In this document: in pieces, positions 45,139-56,263 of the stretch
Numbering within the stretch: position 1 is the first letter of the stretch
How the letters are laid out: each line of letters starts with the position of its first letter
Assembly (NCBI GenBank): GCA_008704415.1
Contig: VXIS01000081.1
Location: 62,001-126,000 of the forward strand
Direction of reading: 5' to 3'
From: Sphaerosporella brunnea
Lineage: Eukaryota > Ascomycota > Pezizomycetes > Pezizales > Pyronemataceae
DNA length: 64,000 bases
Program-made: the position numbers and the translations under genes
The notes under the pieces: generated by a model
The model's input: the letters and a program-made list of their open reading frames with translations, nothing else
Databases searched by the model: none
Told to the model about the DNA's origin: nothing

Positions 45139-46465
45139 TCATTCAGGTTTCCGGCCATACGCGACATAGCTGCAGCGCTTCGATCAGTCTCCTACACTTA
45201 AAATTCAGCACAGGAGGGGAGGGGAGCGACTTACTAGCAGTTATACATATGATAATTTTTGTTCCTAACCGCCGCATAGGCGTCTTTGCAGATCTTATCC
45301 GCGGCCTCCGGGGAATATCCCAAAATCCGCGTGTACGCGGCAAGACCATATGCCTCGAAAGCTACCGCCAAATCAGCAAAACTTCCTAGTTGAATGGAAA
45401 AAAAAGGGGGGGGGGGGGGAGCGGGTGGTATACCAGTGGCGCAATTAAGCAGCATCATAGCACCCACCTGCTTCATTCTCGGATCCTTGGGCCACGGTGC
45501 GAGGGGCTGCTTGTATGTGATACCCTCCACCTTCTCAAAGCCGGCGGTCTTCAGGTTCTGCTCCATCGTTGGTCTCCAAGCTGGCGGTCTCCCTTTATTT
45601 CCACAAAATCAGTAAACCGTACGTCCAAAAGCTGCCGAAAGCCCCCGGGGGGTGGGGGGCGAACCAATCTGTGTCATCGCCTTATCCATCAGATCCAGCG
45701 CCAGCTTCGCAGGGTTATCATCCTTCAGCGTTCCATCATCCGAGTAAAGATGCGTGGTAACCTCTCCCAGCTGGATCCATCCGCCCGGTTTCAAGCTCCT
45801 GTAAGCCTCGGCGAGCACCTTCGGCCAGTCCGAAATCGCCTGGCAAATATTCCGCAAGTGCACAAAGTCGAAGGTTTCCTCTGGCCATGTCCATTCCTTC
45901 TCGCAGTCGTCGATTTCGAAACGGCAGTTGGGGGGCACCCATCTCGGCTGGTTCGGCATCAGGTCGATTCCGATGACTTCTGCGGAGGGGAATTTGTCCG
46001 CCATGTCGATTGCCCAGATCCCCGTACCTGTGCCGACGTCGAGGATTTTTTGCGGGTTTTCGAGTGGCACGTTGTAGAGCTTGCCTTCTTGGAGGGTGAG
46101 GAGCACTTCGTGGTGCATGTCGAGGCTGAATTTATTAGTGAGTATCGGGGGGGATAGGAAAGGAGTCGAGACGGTACCGGTCTTGCTCAACCTCATCGGC
46201 TGGTAGGAAGTTCTTGTCTTTACCCCAGTACGCATGGTATCGCCGGCCGTTTTCGAAAATGTATTCGTGGATGCTGGAACTCAAGCTCTGGGTGTCCGTG
46301 GCTATTCCAGAGGATGCATAATCGGTGTCATCGTTGTCGAGCTGTGGCGAGCTGCCAATTAGACCAAGCCACCAAGGAGAGCAGGAGTGAAGGGAGGCTG
46401 CTTACCAGCGTAGGGTCAACTTCGAGATTGTTTTGTTCCGCTTCTAAATTGTTTGCACTAGCCAT
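45139..46465 (-). CDS. LaeA-like SAM-dependent methyltransferase, copy 2 (341 aa, six exons)
   Basis: Exons: 46465-46406, 46341-46178, 46125-45665, 45592-45434, 45385-45235, 45169-45139. Same family as the gene at 43102, with fewer introns: motif I is unsplit (ILDVGTGTGIWAIDMADK), followed by AEVIGIDLMPNQPRW, FDFVHLRN, LKPGGWIQLGEV and the terminal YYVAYGRKPE. The N-terminus reads EVDPTLLDNDDTDYAS and FENGRRYHAYWG. Every splice keeps the frame; acceptors include AATAAAG for intron 3. Intron positions and protein are similar enough to copy 1 to indicate paralogues that lost or gained introns after duplication. It appears intact. Neighbouring P450 remains at 52.3 kb fit a former metabolic cluster, but this is inference. 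Confidence 0.88.
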
Positions 46466-49400
46466 TTCAATGCCGTTGCGAGATGTGGGTTGTAGGTTGT
46501 GCAAAGTTCAGGGGGGCCGGTGACATTCGAATGAATAGATTAAAGAACGATGGTTCTTATATGTGCTAAGTACTCTCCAGTCTCCTCCTTCTCCTTTCAG
46601 TCTGCACCACGGTCTTCCTCGGCGTCATTCCCCATGTACCTTGTCGCGGGCGGCAACGTTTTCTGTCAATATCACACCCTTGCCCTGCATGGATCCCGAA
46701 CCAATCGGTAGGCCTTGACACAGTGCTGCTTTCAGATTGTCCTATGTACCGACCGTCACATGTGGCTTGCCAGGGCAAATTCTGGAGGAGCCAGGGGCAA
46801 GGGTACCTGCAGAGGCCGAATGCATATCTCTCGTTTGTTGTCCGTCCGCACTTAGAGAGGACTTATCGACTCCACTTTATCAACCATTTCTGATTCCATG
46901 AACTTCGATTTTGATAGATAGTATGGGTATCTGCCGGCAAAGCGCGCTGCGACAACCCCGAACATCGCTCCTCCGGTGTCTGTACGAAGGCACGAGATAT
47001 CTCGCCACCTGGCATCAAGCTTACCACAATTACCGATTTCTCATATATATATTTTTTCGGTAAAAGTTGCCCACGCCATAGGTCTGCTCGTTTGTTTTCG
47101 AATGTGGAATGCATGCTGGAATTCCGACCCCGGCTCTCCCTTTGAAGTCGCATTATCCGCGCACCCTTGCTAGAGATGGATTGACAACTCTCTTTTACCG
47201 CCAAAAAAGGATGACAGCATAGAGGTGTACTGCCCGGTCCCGACAACGTTTGCCGGGTTGCAGTTTTAGGCAATCTTTCAACCGGCAATGTTGGCCTGCG
47301 AATCTCCCAAGGAAAAAAAGCAGTTGTTGGGTGCCGTTAGCTTAGGTGGTAGGGCCGCCAGCTACTCCAACGCAGGCGGATAGCGCGGGGGTATATTGAA
47401 GCTGCATTGATGCATCATTGATGGGCTTTGACATGTGGCCTAGCCCGAACCGGACTCAAACCCAACCGCTGTGAGCGATAACCGGTTGCTGCAGGCCGAG
47501 TTGCTGGGAAACGCGCTTGAGGCAAACATCGAGATCGGCGTGATTCCAAACGTATGTGGTCTTTTGACACCGGCGAGGAATGGATCGTCGCCAGCCGATA
47601 ATAACTTGACTGATAATCGGATGCCGATCGGGATGCAATTAATCGCACTGGACCCACTGAGAGAGGTTGGGGCTGAGACGCACATGAAGACCCGCGGAAA
47701 CCGACCGAGGCTGTCATTGAATAACCGAGGTTTGTGCATCGTTATTCTTCGTCGAATAAAAAGAACCGTCATACTGTGTCTTCAACCGACGCCTAACTGT
47801 GATCAGGCCAAACAGGACGGAGTGTCACGGCGAGTAACATCGAAGCAGAGCGCCGAAGAGAGGTCTCCGAAGCTGAGGGTCCCTGGGGCAATAATAGCTA
47901 TAATAGCAGTCCGGTTCCAGCTGAGCGGTGTTCTGCGGCCCTTGAAACCGATGATAGATATCCGACGACCAGAATCAGTGTGACGACTTTGAGGCTGAAA
48001 CTGTAGCAACGTCAATGGCGGAAAAGGGGCATGGATAGGTGTCTATAGGTGTGGTAAAAAAATCGGTGGGGAGAAAAGGCGGCACAAAGCGGAGCCGAAG
48101 TGGCGTACCAGAAGAAAAAAGTCTAGAAAAAGCCAAAGGAGTCAGCGGAGACGAAGCTAGGAGATTTAACGGTGGAAATCAACAGGAGAGGAACCACCCA
48201 CGAGAAAATCGCGGCTGACATGGTTCAGAAAGCCGTAGCAAACAAAGCCAACACAAAGAGAGAACAGCTCTCTTTCGACTCGCAGGATGGGAAACGATGG
48301 TAATAAGGTGCGGCGGAAGCAGCGGAAGAGAAGCGGCACAACCCCAAAAGTGGCTCCAGATGGGTATTGGCAAAGTGACCGTGCCATGGAAGAGAGCACA
48401 AAGTTGCTCTCTCTCTTTTTTTTTTTTTGTTTGAACTGTTCAAATGGGAGTAGAAACCTCTGGAATTTTCGATGGTCGAATTTGACGTGGCCCGGCTTCT
48501 CTTGCCTCTGGCCAAAGTCCTTTTCCCTATCTGCTTCGCCGGCCTCCAAAGTCTGGCAAATATCCGTCCAATTATTGTAACCGCAACACCGTTCGGCGTT
48601 GAGCACTTTCTAGTGCCAACGACCCCGAGTTTTGTGCGTCGTGCTTTACCACGCGTACCGGCCCCACAGCTTCGCCGCCACGATTACCCCTCCATTCTTC
48701 GATCCGACAGCCAGCTTATACCCCTAACTCTGTTGCCGAGGCTCTCCCGTAGCTTGGGCTGTGTGGGTCTAGCCATCGCCTTCTCTCCGTTGGCGAATTC
48801 AAATTGTGACTGTGAGGTGTCCGTGAGTAATTCCCTTTCCGTGCCAACATCGTGATAAGGCAATACCAATCTCATCGTCCGGAAGCACAATCGGCCCAGG
48901 AGAGCTGCAGAGGCGAAGAGGAGCGGCGGCGGCGGCAGCAGCGGGGATAGCAACGGTACAGCATCGGCCCGAATGCCGACGGCAGACGGGCGGGTCGGAA
49001 GACATGATCGGCGGCGCCGAAGGCTAATTTCTGTGGAAGATACTGCAGTGGCAGCGGCGGGACCTATGGTGCTTGCTGCCTTTGAGATGGGATATTCAGA
49101 TTGAGCACTCAGGTTGTTGGGTCGATGCGGGCACTAGGGGTTAGGGGTTTCGCACGGAAACGTCAACTTTCGAGAGCTAATCTCCGTCTTTTACTGAGGC
49201 TGTTTGTCTTTGTGTGGTGCAATCGCCTTCTTGATTTCAAAATGAGCGCTTGAACGGTTGAGGGCGTACTTATTCTGTTCCTCTACAGCACTAGAAGGTC
49301 GGCGTATTAGTCAGCACCATGCAAAAGCACTCGTTCCGCGAGTGCTCCTCCATGAAAAGGCTTCCTCACAGCTACGGCACCGCGTACGCAATTCCCATGG

Positions 49401-49643
49401 CCGTTTCAAATCACCGCAGTTTTATCCCAGTGGAGTGGGGGCAAGCAAAATTTACTCTGCACAGGCAAGCCCTGCTAACTGCCAAGTCTCATGGCCGCTT
49501 GGAACACATTGCCGGACATGTTGATCAGGCCCCGCTCCTCTGGCAAACTCCACGTTTATCAGGGGGGCAACAAGAGGCAAAGATAGCACTTGCGAACAAC
49601 CGAAGTTTAACATATCGAGCGCAAAGATATGTACACAACAGAA
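46466..49643. other. No supported gene (3.2 kb)
   Basis: Many overlapping frames. The plus frame at 47471-47983 and the minus frame at 48684-48953 look mildly natural but show no motif. A T-run lies at 48418-48429. A cloverleaf-like stretch near 47335-47410 was examined and rejected as a tRNA. Confidence 0.35.
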
Positions 49644-49890
49644 TCAATCCCCCACTTCGTCCGCTTCGTCCCCAATTCCATAGCTCAAGTTGAGCAGCAC
49701 GAGGAAGGAGAACGCAAAGCCGAAAAGGCAGAGCAACTTGAGCATGACCAGCGCAAGGACGAAGCAGCCCCCCCTGAGACCATTGACGATCGCTGATCGT
49801 GATTGATCTATGCTGCTCGTAGACCCTTCCGCAACTCGAGCGTAGGAGACCTCCTTTTCCAATGGACAAAAGAAAAGCAGCCGCGAGCAA
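49644..49890 (-). CDS. Possible C-terminal exon of a small membrane protein
   Basis: The minus frame contains a strong hydrophobic helix (CFVLALVMLKLLCLFGFAFS FLVLLNL in two adjoining pieces) and an acidic end (GIGDEADEVGD) before TGA at 49644. There is no ATG in the open frame. It lies 170 bp downstream of another small membrane-protein gene on the same strand, so it could be a related gene or an extra exon. Confidence 0.35.
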
Positions 49891-50058
49891 ATCGAAACTA
49901 CTTGCAATTAAACCCGTCGAAGGCAGAAGCGGCTAACTAGCCCGTTTCAACAGCACGACATTGCCAGTACAATGTTCTCTCCTACCTGACGCATGTAGCT
50001 CACAAACAAAAACTTGAGAAATTAAATTAGGTCTTTCTTGGTAGTTGCGAAAACACTC

Positions 50059-50301
50059 CTACTCCATTTGGCTGGCTCCTCCGATGAGGAAAGCCAGCCA
50101 GTCACCGACTGTCTCGAGTTCGTGTGCGTGGGCGACAGACTTCATGCTCAGCCAGAAGATGTTGAGTATGAGCAGCACGGCGTTCAAAACTAGCTTGGTC
50201 TCAGGCTGCGTTGAGCTCTCGTCGACAACAGTGAGCCTGCGCCACGTCAGGCCGGTGAAATCGAGAAGCCGAGGAGAGGGAGCTCACTTGGTGGTTGGCA
50301 T
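50059..50301 (-). CDS. Small single-pass membrane protein (63 aa, two exons)
   Basis: Exon 1 50301-50288 and exon 2 50236-50059 are joined by removing 50237-50287 (51 nt, GTGAGC...GCGCAG with a CCTGACG branch site). The product starts MPTTKLTVVDESSTQPETK, then has one hydrophobic helix (LVLNAVLLILNIFWLSMKSV) and a C-terminal HAHELETVGDWLAFLIGGAS. Short size, one membrane span and clean splice signals argue for a real gene, but I recognise no family. The plus-strand frame covering it is the shadow. Confidence 0.55.
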
Positions 50302-52297
50302 GATGAGTGCTGGTGTGCGCGGTGAAGTTGAGGTAGTGCGAGCAAACAATGATAGGTGAAAAGCGGGCTCGGGGCCAGCTCAGGGTGCCCGTACCGCGTG
50401 AGATACCGCTTCACATTCATCGCCTATGTCTCCTCGGTGAGGTTGCTGACTCCGGTGTTTGAAGCCTCACTGGGTATCACTCGCTCGGCGCCTCCTTAGG
50501 GAACACACTGCCTTGCGTTCATCCTGGTGGTACTGCGATCCTTGATCATGAAAGACGTTTCAGAAATGGCGGAAGCTTTCTAGTTGCTGTTCTTCGCGCA
50601 CGGTCTGCCGGCTACATCTATGGGAAGAAAGTCCCTTTCGACTGGTGATATATCTTGAGCTCCCGGTCCGCTATGAGGTACAGGCAGACACTTCCCCCAG
50701 CGCCCGGTGACGTACCATCTGCAACGCTCGGTACCGTGAATCTCTGGCCGCGAAAGATCGACCTTTTGTGTTCACCCCACATCTACTCGATCCGGAGGTG
50801 CCCCGCTTTTTTTGCTTGTATTTTCTCCGACCACCAAGCGCAGAGCGCAGAGCTGCCAGCAAAATCGAAGCCACTCGACGCTGGAGCCACCGGGAATCGC
50901 TGCACAACGATGACCGTTTTGTCATAAGAAGAGAATGTATTGCCATCAGCTCACCGAATCTATAACACACGCAATCGCTGAGCAAATGGGGACGGTAAAC
51001 GTACCTTGTAGAAGGCATACTGACTAGTACATACGTGTTTTCGGTGCATTGGTAGCTGCAATAGAAGACGCTGCTCGAGCAGGTGAAAAGGTGAATGGAT
51101 AAAGTGAGTGCGGTCAGGTTGAACACTCAGTCCGGTAGCCTCAGAACAGACTCTGTGAATTCCGAGTACTATAGCACCACCTTCCATTTTCGACTGGGAT
51201 TTAACTGTGAAGGCATCTTCGGAGTACCGCCCCACAAGCCATCACTCGCGTTCCAACGGCTTCGTGAACTTTGGCCGGTTCGCTGGCACTTTCCTTTCCC
51301 TTCGGAATGTGGGCATTTAGATGTCGCGAAACAGAAATTACACCTTATTGGCGACATTTCCCAAGCCTCCGAGGCTGAGATATTCCAAAAGCGTGGCACT
51401 TAGCCATCCACAGCAGCAAGCCAAAACATCGACGTTCACCCACCCACGTTCCTATCCAGCCCCTAGCTCGGCCACATAAAGCCACGATTCCTCGGTAGAG
51501 TACCCGTCAGTCTCATGCGGCATACCACAGCGGATAGCCCACACGATCAAGCCACCACACAGACCGCCCCCGTTCCCACAATGAAGTAATGCAAGGCTGC
51601 CGGCAAGGCACCGAGGCTTGAATGAGAGATCCCCGGGTCCATGGCTCACTTTCTGTTTGCCGGAAAGTATAGCTCTTGGTTGAAGGTTTGATAAAAGCAA
51701 GTTGTGTGTTGGAATAGGGAAGAAGGACCGGTTGAGGTTGCGAAGTATATACAGCTTTGCGAAGCCTTGAAAGCTGTACACCAATCGCTTTCAAACAACA
51801 CTGCAAGAACGCAGTGAACTTTATGCTTGAACCGGAGGAGCAGGACTACCTTCCTGTTGGAGCACAGAAAATTACCCGAGTGCGAACCCATGACCAACAT
51901 GCAAGTGACACAAAGCCCGTTTTTGATAGCTGTGGACTTCGCTGCAGAATGCGGCGCGTTTGTCTCACTTGGGTATCTAGACGTCCTTGCTAGCCAGAGG
52001 TTGTTGCGCTAATTAGCTCGTGTGAGAATCGAATGCCGTTGTATAATTAAACAAACGGTTAGTGATTATGATACCCCGGCGCTCGGGAGAAATGGCTGTC
52101 GTGCCCCGCGATGCTCCAGATGCCCCTGTACGTACAGGGAGAGGAGTTGATGCACCACTCACCTCTGGTTCTCGAACCTGCCCCAAGCTCGCGCGGCCTG
52201 CGGCTGCATGTTTTTACAGTAGGGGGCGAGAATCGTTGAGTATTTTCGTAGCTTCAAGGTGCTTCTTTCTTTAAGCAGTTCATGATTCCATGTGACT
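50302..52297. other. No firmly supported gene
   Basis: A minus frame at 50671-51126 has natural composition after about residue 55 (FGELMAIHSLLMTKRSSLCS onward, then a basic tail). A possible 45-nt intron with GTACGT donor lies within it, but the whole stretch is open either way. Minus 51452-51784 is another frame without motif. Confidence 0.3.
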
Positions 52298-53640
52298 TCA
52301 ACAATATCTCCCCTGCCAAGTCCGGAACACAAGCATACGCAAATTTTCTCTTCTTCGGGCGCTCTCCACCACAGTCTTGAAGCTATAATTCAACATCACA
52401 CAAGCCGGCAAAATCTTGATTTCATTGGTGGCAAAGAAACGTCCAGGATTATGATTCCTATTAGCTAAATACCAGCACATAGGGAGTTACCAGGCATGCC
52501 TCCCGATTCTAAACGATACGAAATCATTCGTAGCAGAAACCATCTGATGCCTCGCCTCTTCTCCCAGGGTCTCCCGAATCCTACTAAACCGGAACCAATC
52601 AAACGCCTCCGAGTTCTCATAGATTTCCGGATCCCTCTGCAAAGCGCTTGCAGAAACACCCAGCCACGTCCCCTTCGGCACAAATGTACCGTCCGAGAAC
52701 TTATGTGCCCTCATGGCCTTCCTAGTTCCGGTTACTCCACTCGATCGCTGGACTTCCTGCATGCATCTTCATTTTCGCAAGCCCTTGTTGCGTCGAGCCG
52801 CCAAATTCTTTGACGGAGATTTCAATTTCTTCGCGTAGAGGTTCGTGAAGCGGGGGCTGCGAGGCGAGGTCGGAAATCGCTTTTTAGACCGCAAGAGAGG
52901 TGGTGTGGATTGCAGCGAAGTTGAGGAAGCGATGCGGAGGCACATTTCTTCTGTGCTAGCTCCCGGAGCTGCTGCTTCGGCGATCCTTTGGGTTCCATCA
53001 TTCTGCAGATGACTAGCCGTGCCCGAAAAAGGAAAAACAGCAGCAAGAAGAATCGTCTAGCCCGGTCGGTCCAGGCATCTCCGAGCTCTTCCAGCTTCCG
53101 CCGGCGTTCTGCAAAAATCGGACCAACGCTTGTGAGGGTTCTGTAGAGGGATTTGTCGCGGTGCATGGCATACCAAGCAAAGAAAGGGCTTGAGTATCTT
53201 GGGCAATATGTTTATTGTGGTGCCCCAGTGCGAGGTCTTGGTGGCGAAGTCGATACAGGCGTCGAGGTACCCTTGATTCCGGCAGCCGTCTAATGTCCAA
53301 TCAATGAGGTCCTTTTTTTTTTCGAGAAAGCCCGGAAAAAAACATACCTAAGAGACGACTCGCGATTCTAGAGGTAAGTTCAGAATCAACCTGAAGTTTT
53401 TCAATAGTGTCCAGTCGCTGCCGATAGTGGTGTTCTTTGTCCAGGCCCGAACTAGCTCATTCATGATCTCTGGTAAACTGCTGCTGAGGCGGTTGGCGAG
53501 ATGCTTCTTAACGAGCTCGATGCAATAGGGGTTTTTGTGGAGGTCGGGTGAGGATGTGTAATATGGAGAGCTCTGCTCGGGGTCAACTTGCCCACAGCAC
53601 CCGCATCTCCATTGCGGCCTCCGCTCCAACTTCATGGAAG
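52298..53640 (-). pseudogene. Cytochrome P450 pseudogene
   Basis: Pieces of one P450 occur in the right order but in different frames. An N-terminal block (YYTSSPDLHKNPYCIELVKK then LPEIMNEL) lies at 53420-53560. Next is a block with HWGTTINILPKILKPFL near 53200, and an I-helix-like LNFAAIHTTSLAV near 52900. EVQR (the ExxR motif) is followed by HKFSDGTFVPKGTWLGVSAS and FRFSRIRE at 52560-52760. The heme region FVSFRIGRHA and then NPGRFFATNEIKIL lies at 52400-52500. Stops and frame changes separate the blocks, and the heme-binding Cys expected after RHA reads as Trp (TGG) whether or not a small GTAACT...AATAG intron is removed. Membrane-bound oxidase ancestry is clear; a working enzyme is not. 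Confidence 0.8.
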
Positions 53641-53650
53641 GACGTAATGC

Positions 53651-56263
53651 TGTCATCCAGACTCGACAGCTCCTGGATCGCTCTGGTCTGAGAGTAAGAC
53701 GATGTATCTTGCCGGAGTCGCAACCTTGAAAGCCTGACCATTCTTCCCCAAAATCGAAGGGAGTAAACCCCCCTTCAGGGAGTGGTAAGGTAAAACGAGT
53801 GTGCCGACATTCTCTGCAAGCCATCGGAACGCATTTTCAATAGTTTCACCATATCTGTATACATAGTCCGTCGATATCGAAGATCGAGGCTCTCGCCTCT
53901 TCGGTTCCGGTTAGTAAGTATTGGAAGAATTGGATCAATCGGAGGATGATAAACACCAGGAGAGCTATTTGATATAAAGCGAAGCACGTTCATCTGAGTC
54001 TCGATGTTAGCCGGAGACCACTGTCCGATCGTCTCTCTGGGCCTGCCGGAGTCAAATGTTTTATGGCCTGTTTTGCCGCAGACGCATCGGTAACGTTGGT
54101 TACCGTTGAAGGCATGCAAAGCCCGGGGCCTGCTTTCCTCGAGCTCACTTGCATCCTCCCCTTCCCTTCAGCGCGCGGGTGCAGAATAGACATGGCTTCC
54201 CGCGAATCTGAAATTCGGGCATTTAGTTATGCTAGCCGAGAAGGGCGCCGGCAGACCCAGGGTGTACCAGAAAGAGCCTGTCGAGATGATGGTGCAATTG
54301 GTGGAGTCGACATATGGCGGTTCAGCTTGCGGGGCGTCAATCGAGAAGAAATTGTCTGTCTACGTCAGCATATCTTTTCGACCCAAGACGCACCTTCCGG
54401 TTGTAATGAAGGAAAAAATGACTGAAGGACTGTGGGCCATATGGCTTTTCGGTTATGGTTGTAGGTTGTCGGATAGTGTGTTTAGGGCGGTGAATGTTGA
54501 AGACAAACAATAGGCAAAGGCGAAAGAAAATCATGGAAAAATGACATACTATCGACTTCTAATTGGTTTGCAAACACTAAATGCTATAGATCGAGAAAAT
54601 CTTTTCTGAACTTTCTATATAGACCGCTTCCAACCACTTGATCGCCTTCAGAGTAGGACATTTGCGAACCAGCTCCACGGGATGTCACTCGGGTTCTGGC
54701 GCAGAGACTGTGCCACACTCGCTCTTCCGGGAAGGTCTTCAATCCACCATTACTGTGAAGCGCCGAGGACGCCTTCTGTGTTGTTCTCCCAGTTTGAAGA
54801 AAATATTCTTTCCGTATTGCGAGCTTCCGGAATGTTCGCGTCGGTCGAGAACAAAGAAAAGCCTTCCCGGAATCAACGAACTACACCCACCGGGACTCAT
54901 TCTTCATCATAAACCTAACTGCCACCAAGGAGCTAGATGTAGCCCCAGAATTCTGTTTGCGGCCCGGTCACGACTAATGGACAGCTCTTGCCGGTAGAGG
55001 CACGCGAGATCACCCGCGTCTCCCAAGAAATCCCATGCGAGAAACAAGCAAGATATTGAACAGTCACACGGCTTCCCAATCATAGCATGTCTGATCCTGT
55101 CACTCCCTGGATGGAACATAACACTAATAGAAGCTTACATCGCAGCCGAAGTCGCACGGGCACGAAACGAACTGGAAACCTGGCTGTCGGAACCGCAGTT
55201 TGTGTGTAGGCTGCTGCAGGTGGGAGGCGAAGGAACCCATAAGAAGGCTGACGGTTCGTGGTTTCAATAAAAAATCACTCATGTGTGTGGCCCTTTCAGT
55301 GCTGGTCAGGCGGTGCAGAATTTCGAGTACGCTATTTGGGCCCACCAGCCTGGCTTTTCGAATTCGGCGCAGCACCATTCTCTGAGTTTCAGCTTCCTGG
55401 AGTATCTCCGTCTATATCGTCTTTATTGAGACGCCTCAGAAACCTCAGCAGGGCAGTGTCTTGTTTCTGCTCACGTAACGACGCCTCCGACCGGATTAGG
55501 AAACATCGGCTCCCTTCTCGCGGCTGCGTCTGCCAAACGGCAAATACAAATCGGACGTCGACCACATCCCCGCTCGATGGCAGTTTGCCAATGATCAGAG
55601 AGACGCTCCCGGTATCCTCTGGCTTATAGATATCGATGCCTTACCCGTATCATGCCAAGTCCGAGCGACGCCAGTCATGAAGATTTGAACAGAAGTCCCG
55701 GCCCACTACCTACCGTATACTCTACTCAGCCTCTATTGGTTATCGAAAACCACTATATCGTGCACCGGTTGCTTGCTTAGCAGCGGTGCAACGGGTTCTA
55801 TGCATACTGCAGTCCTCATGCCGCCCAGCGTCATCCGGCGTTTTCGATCAAGGCGGTGCAATTCCCGGATACCGCAATCTAGGAGGCACAAAGCGGGGCT
55901 TTCAAGCGGTGTGCGGGACAAGTCCACCATTGCCGGAACGAACACGAACACCGAAGTTCCATCGGCATGATGAAGCCAGCAGAGTTCCTGATACCGAAGT
56001 CCCATAAGGCAGAGGAAGTCGACCAGATCGATAGGATGACCAATCGACGAGCTGCAGCTAGGCCGGAGGTTGCCGTCGCGCACTGGGCGGTATCAGCCCC
56101 GCGCGCGAGTTGCGGACCTCTCTGATTGGTGGCATCGCCTCAGTTACACCAACATTCGGTCGGTCTTGCCTAGCAAAAGCAAGCAATTTTGCCACCGAAC
56201 AATATAAATTATATAATCAAATATTCTCTTCATTCCAGATCTCAAACACCAACAGAGCTCGGG
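53651..56263. other. No assigned gene; several coding-looking fragments
   Basis: Fragments with natural composition include plus 55003-55269 (no ATG; FPIIACLILSLPGWNITLIE then AAEVARARNELETWLSEPQF, ending TAA), plus 55650-55778 (MPSPSDASHEDLNRSPGPLP...), and minus 53775-54119. None joins into a gene I can support. They may be debris linked to the P450 remnant. Confidence 0.35.

Noticed and set aside
45390..46157. 255-codon plus ORF opposite methyltransferase copy 2
   Set aside because: Pure antisense shadow of well-supported exons.
47335..47410. tRNA-like stretch (GTTAGCTTAGGTGGTAGGGC)
   Set aside because: The D-arm-like box is present but there is no GGTTCGA T-loop at the right distance and the stems do not close.
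47471..47983. Possible amidase C-terminus (MPIGMQLIAL)
   Set aside because: The resemblance is limited to one short motif; surrounding residues do not fit and there are no other amidase motifs.
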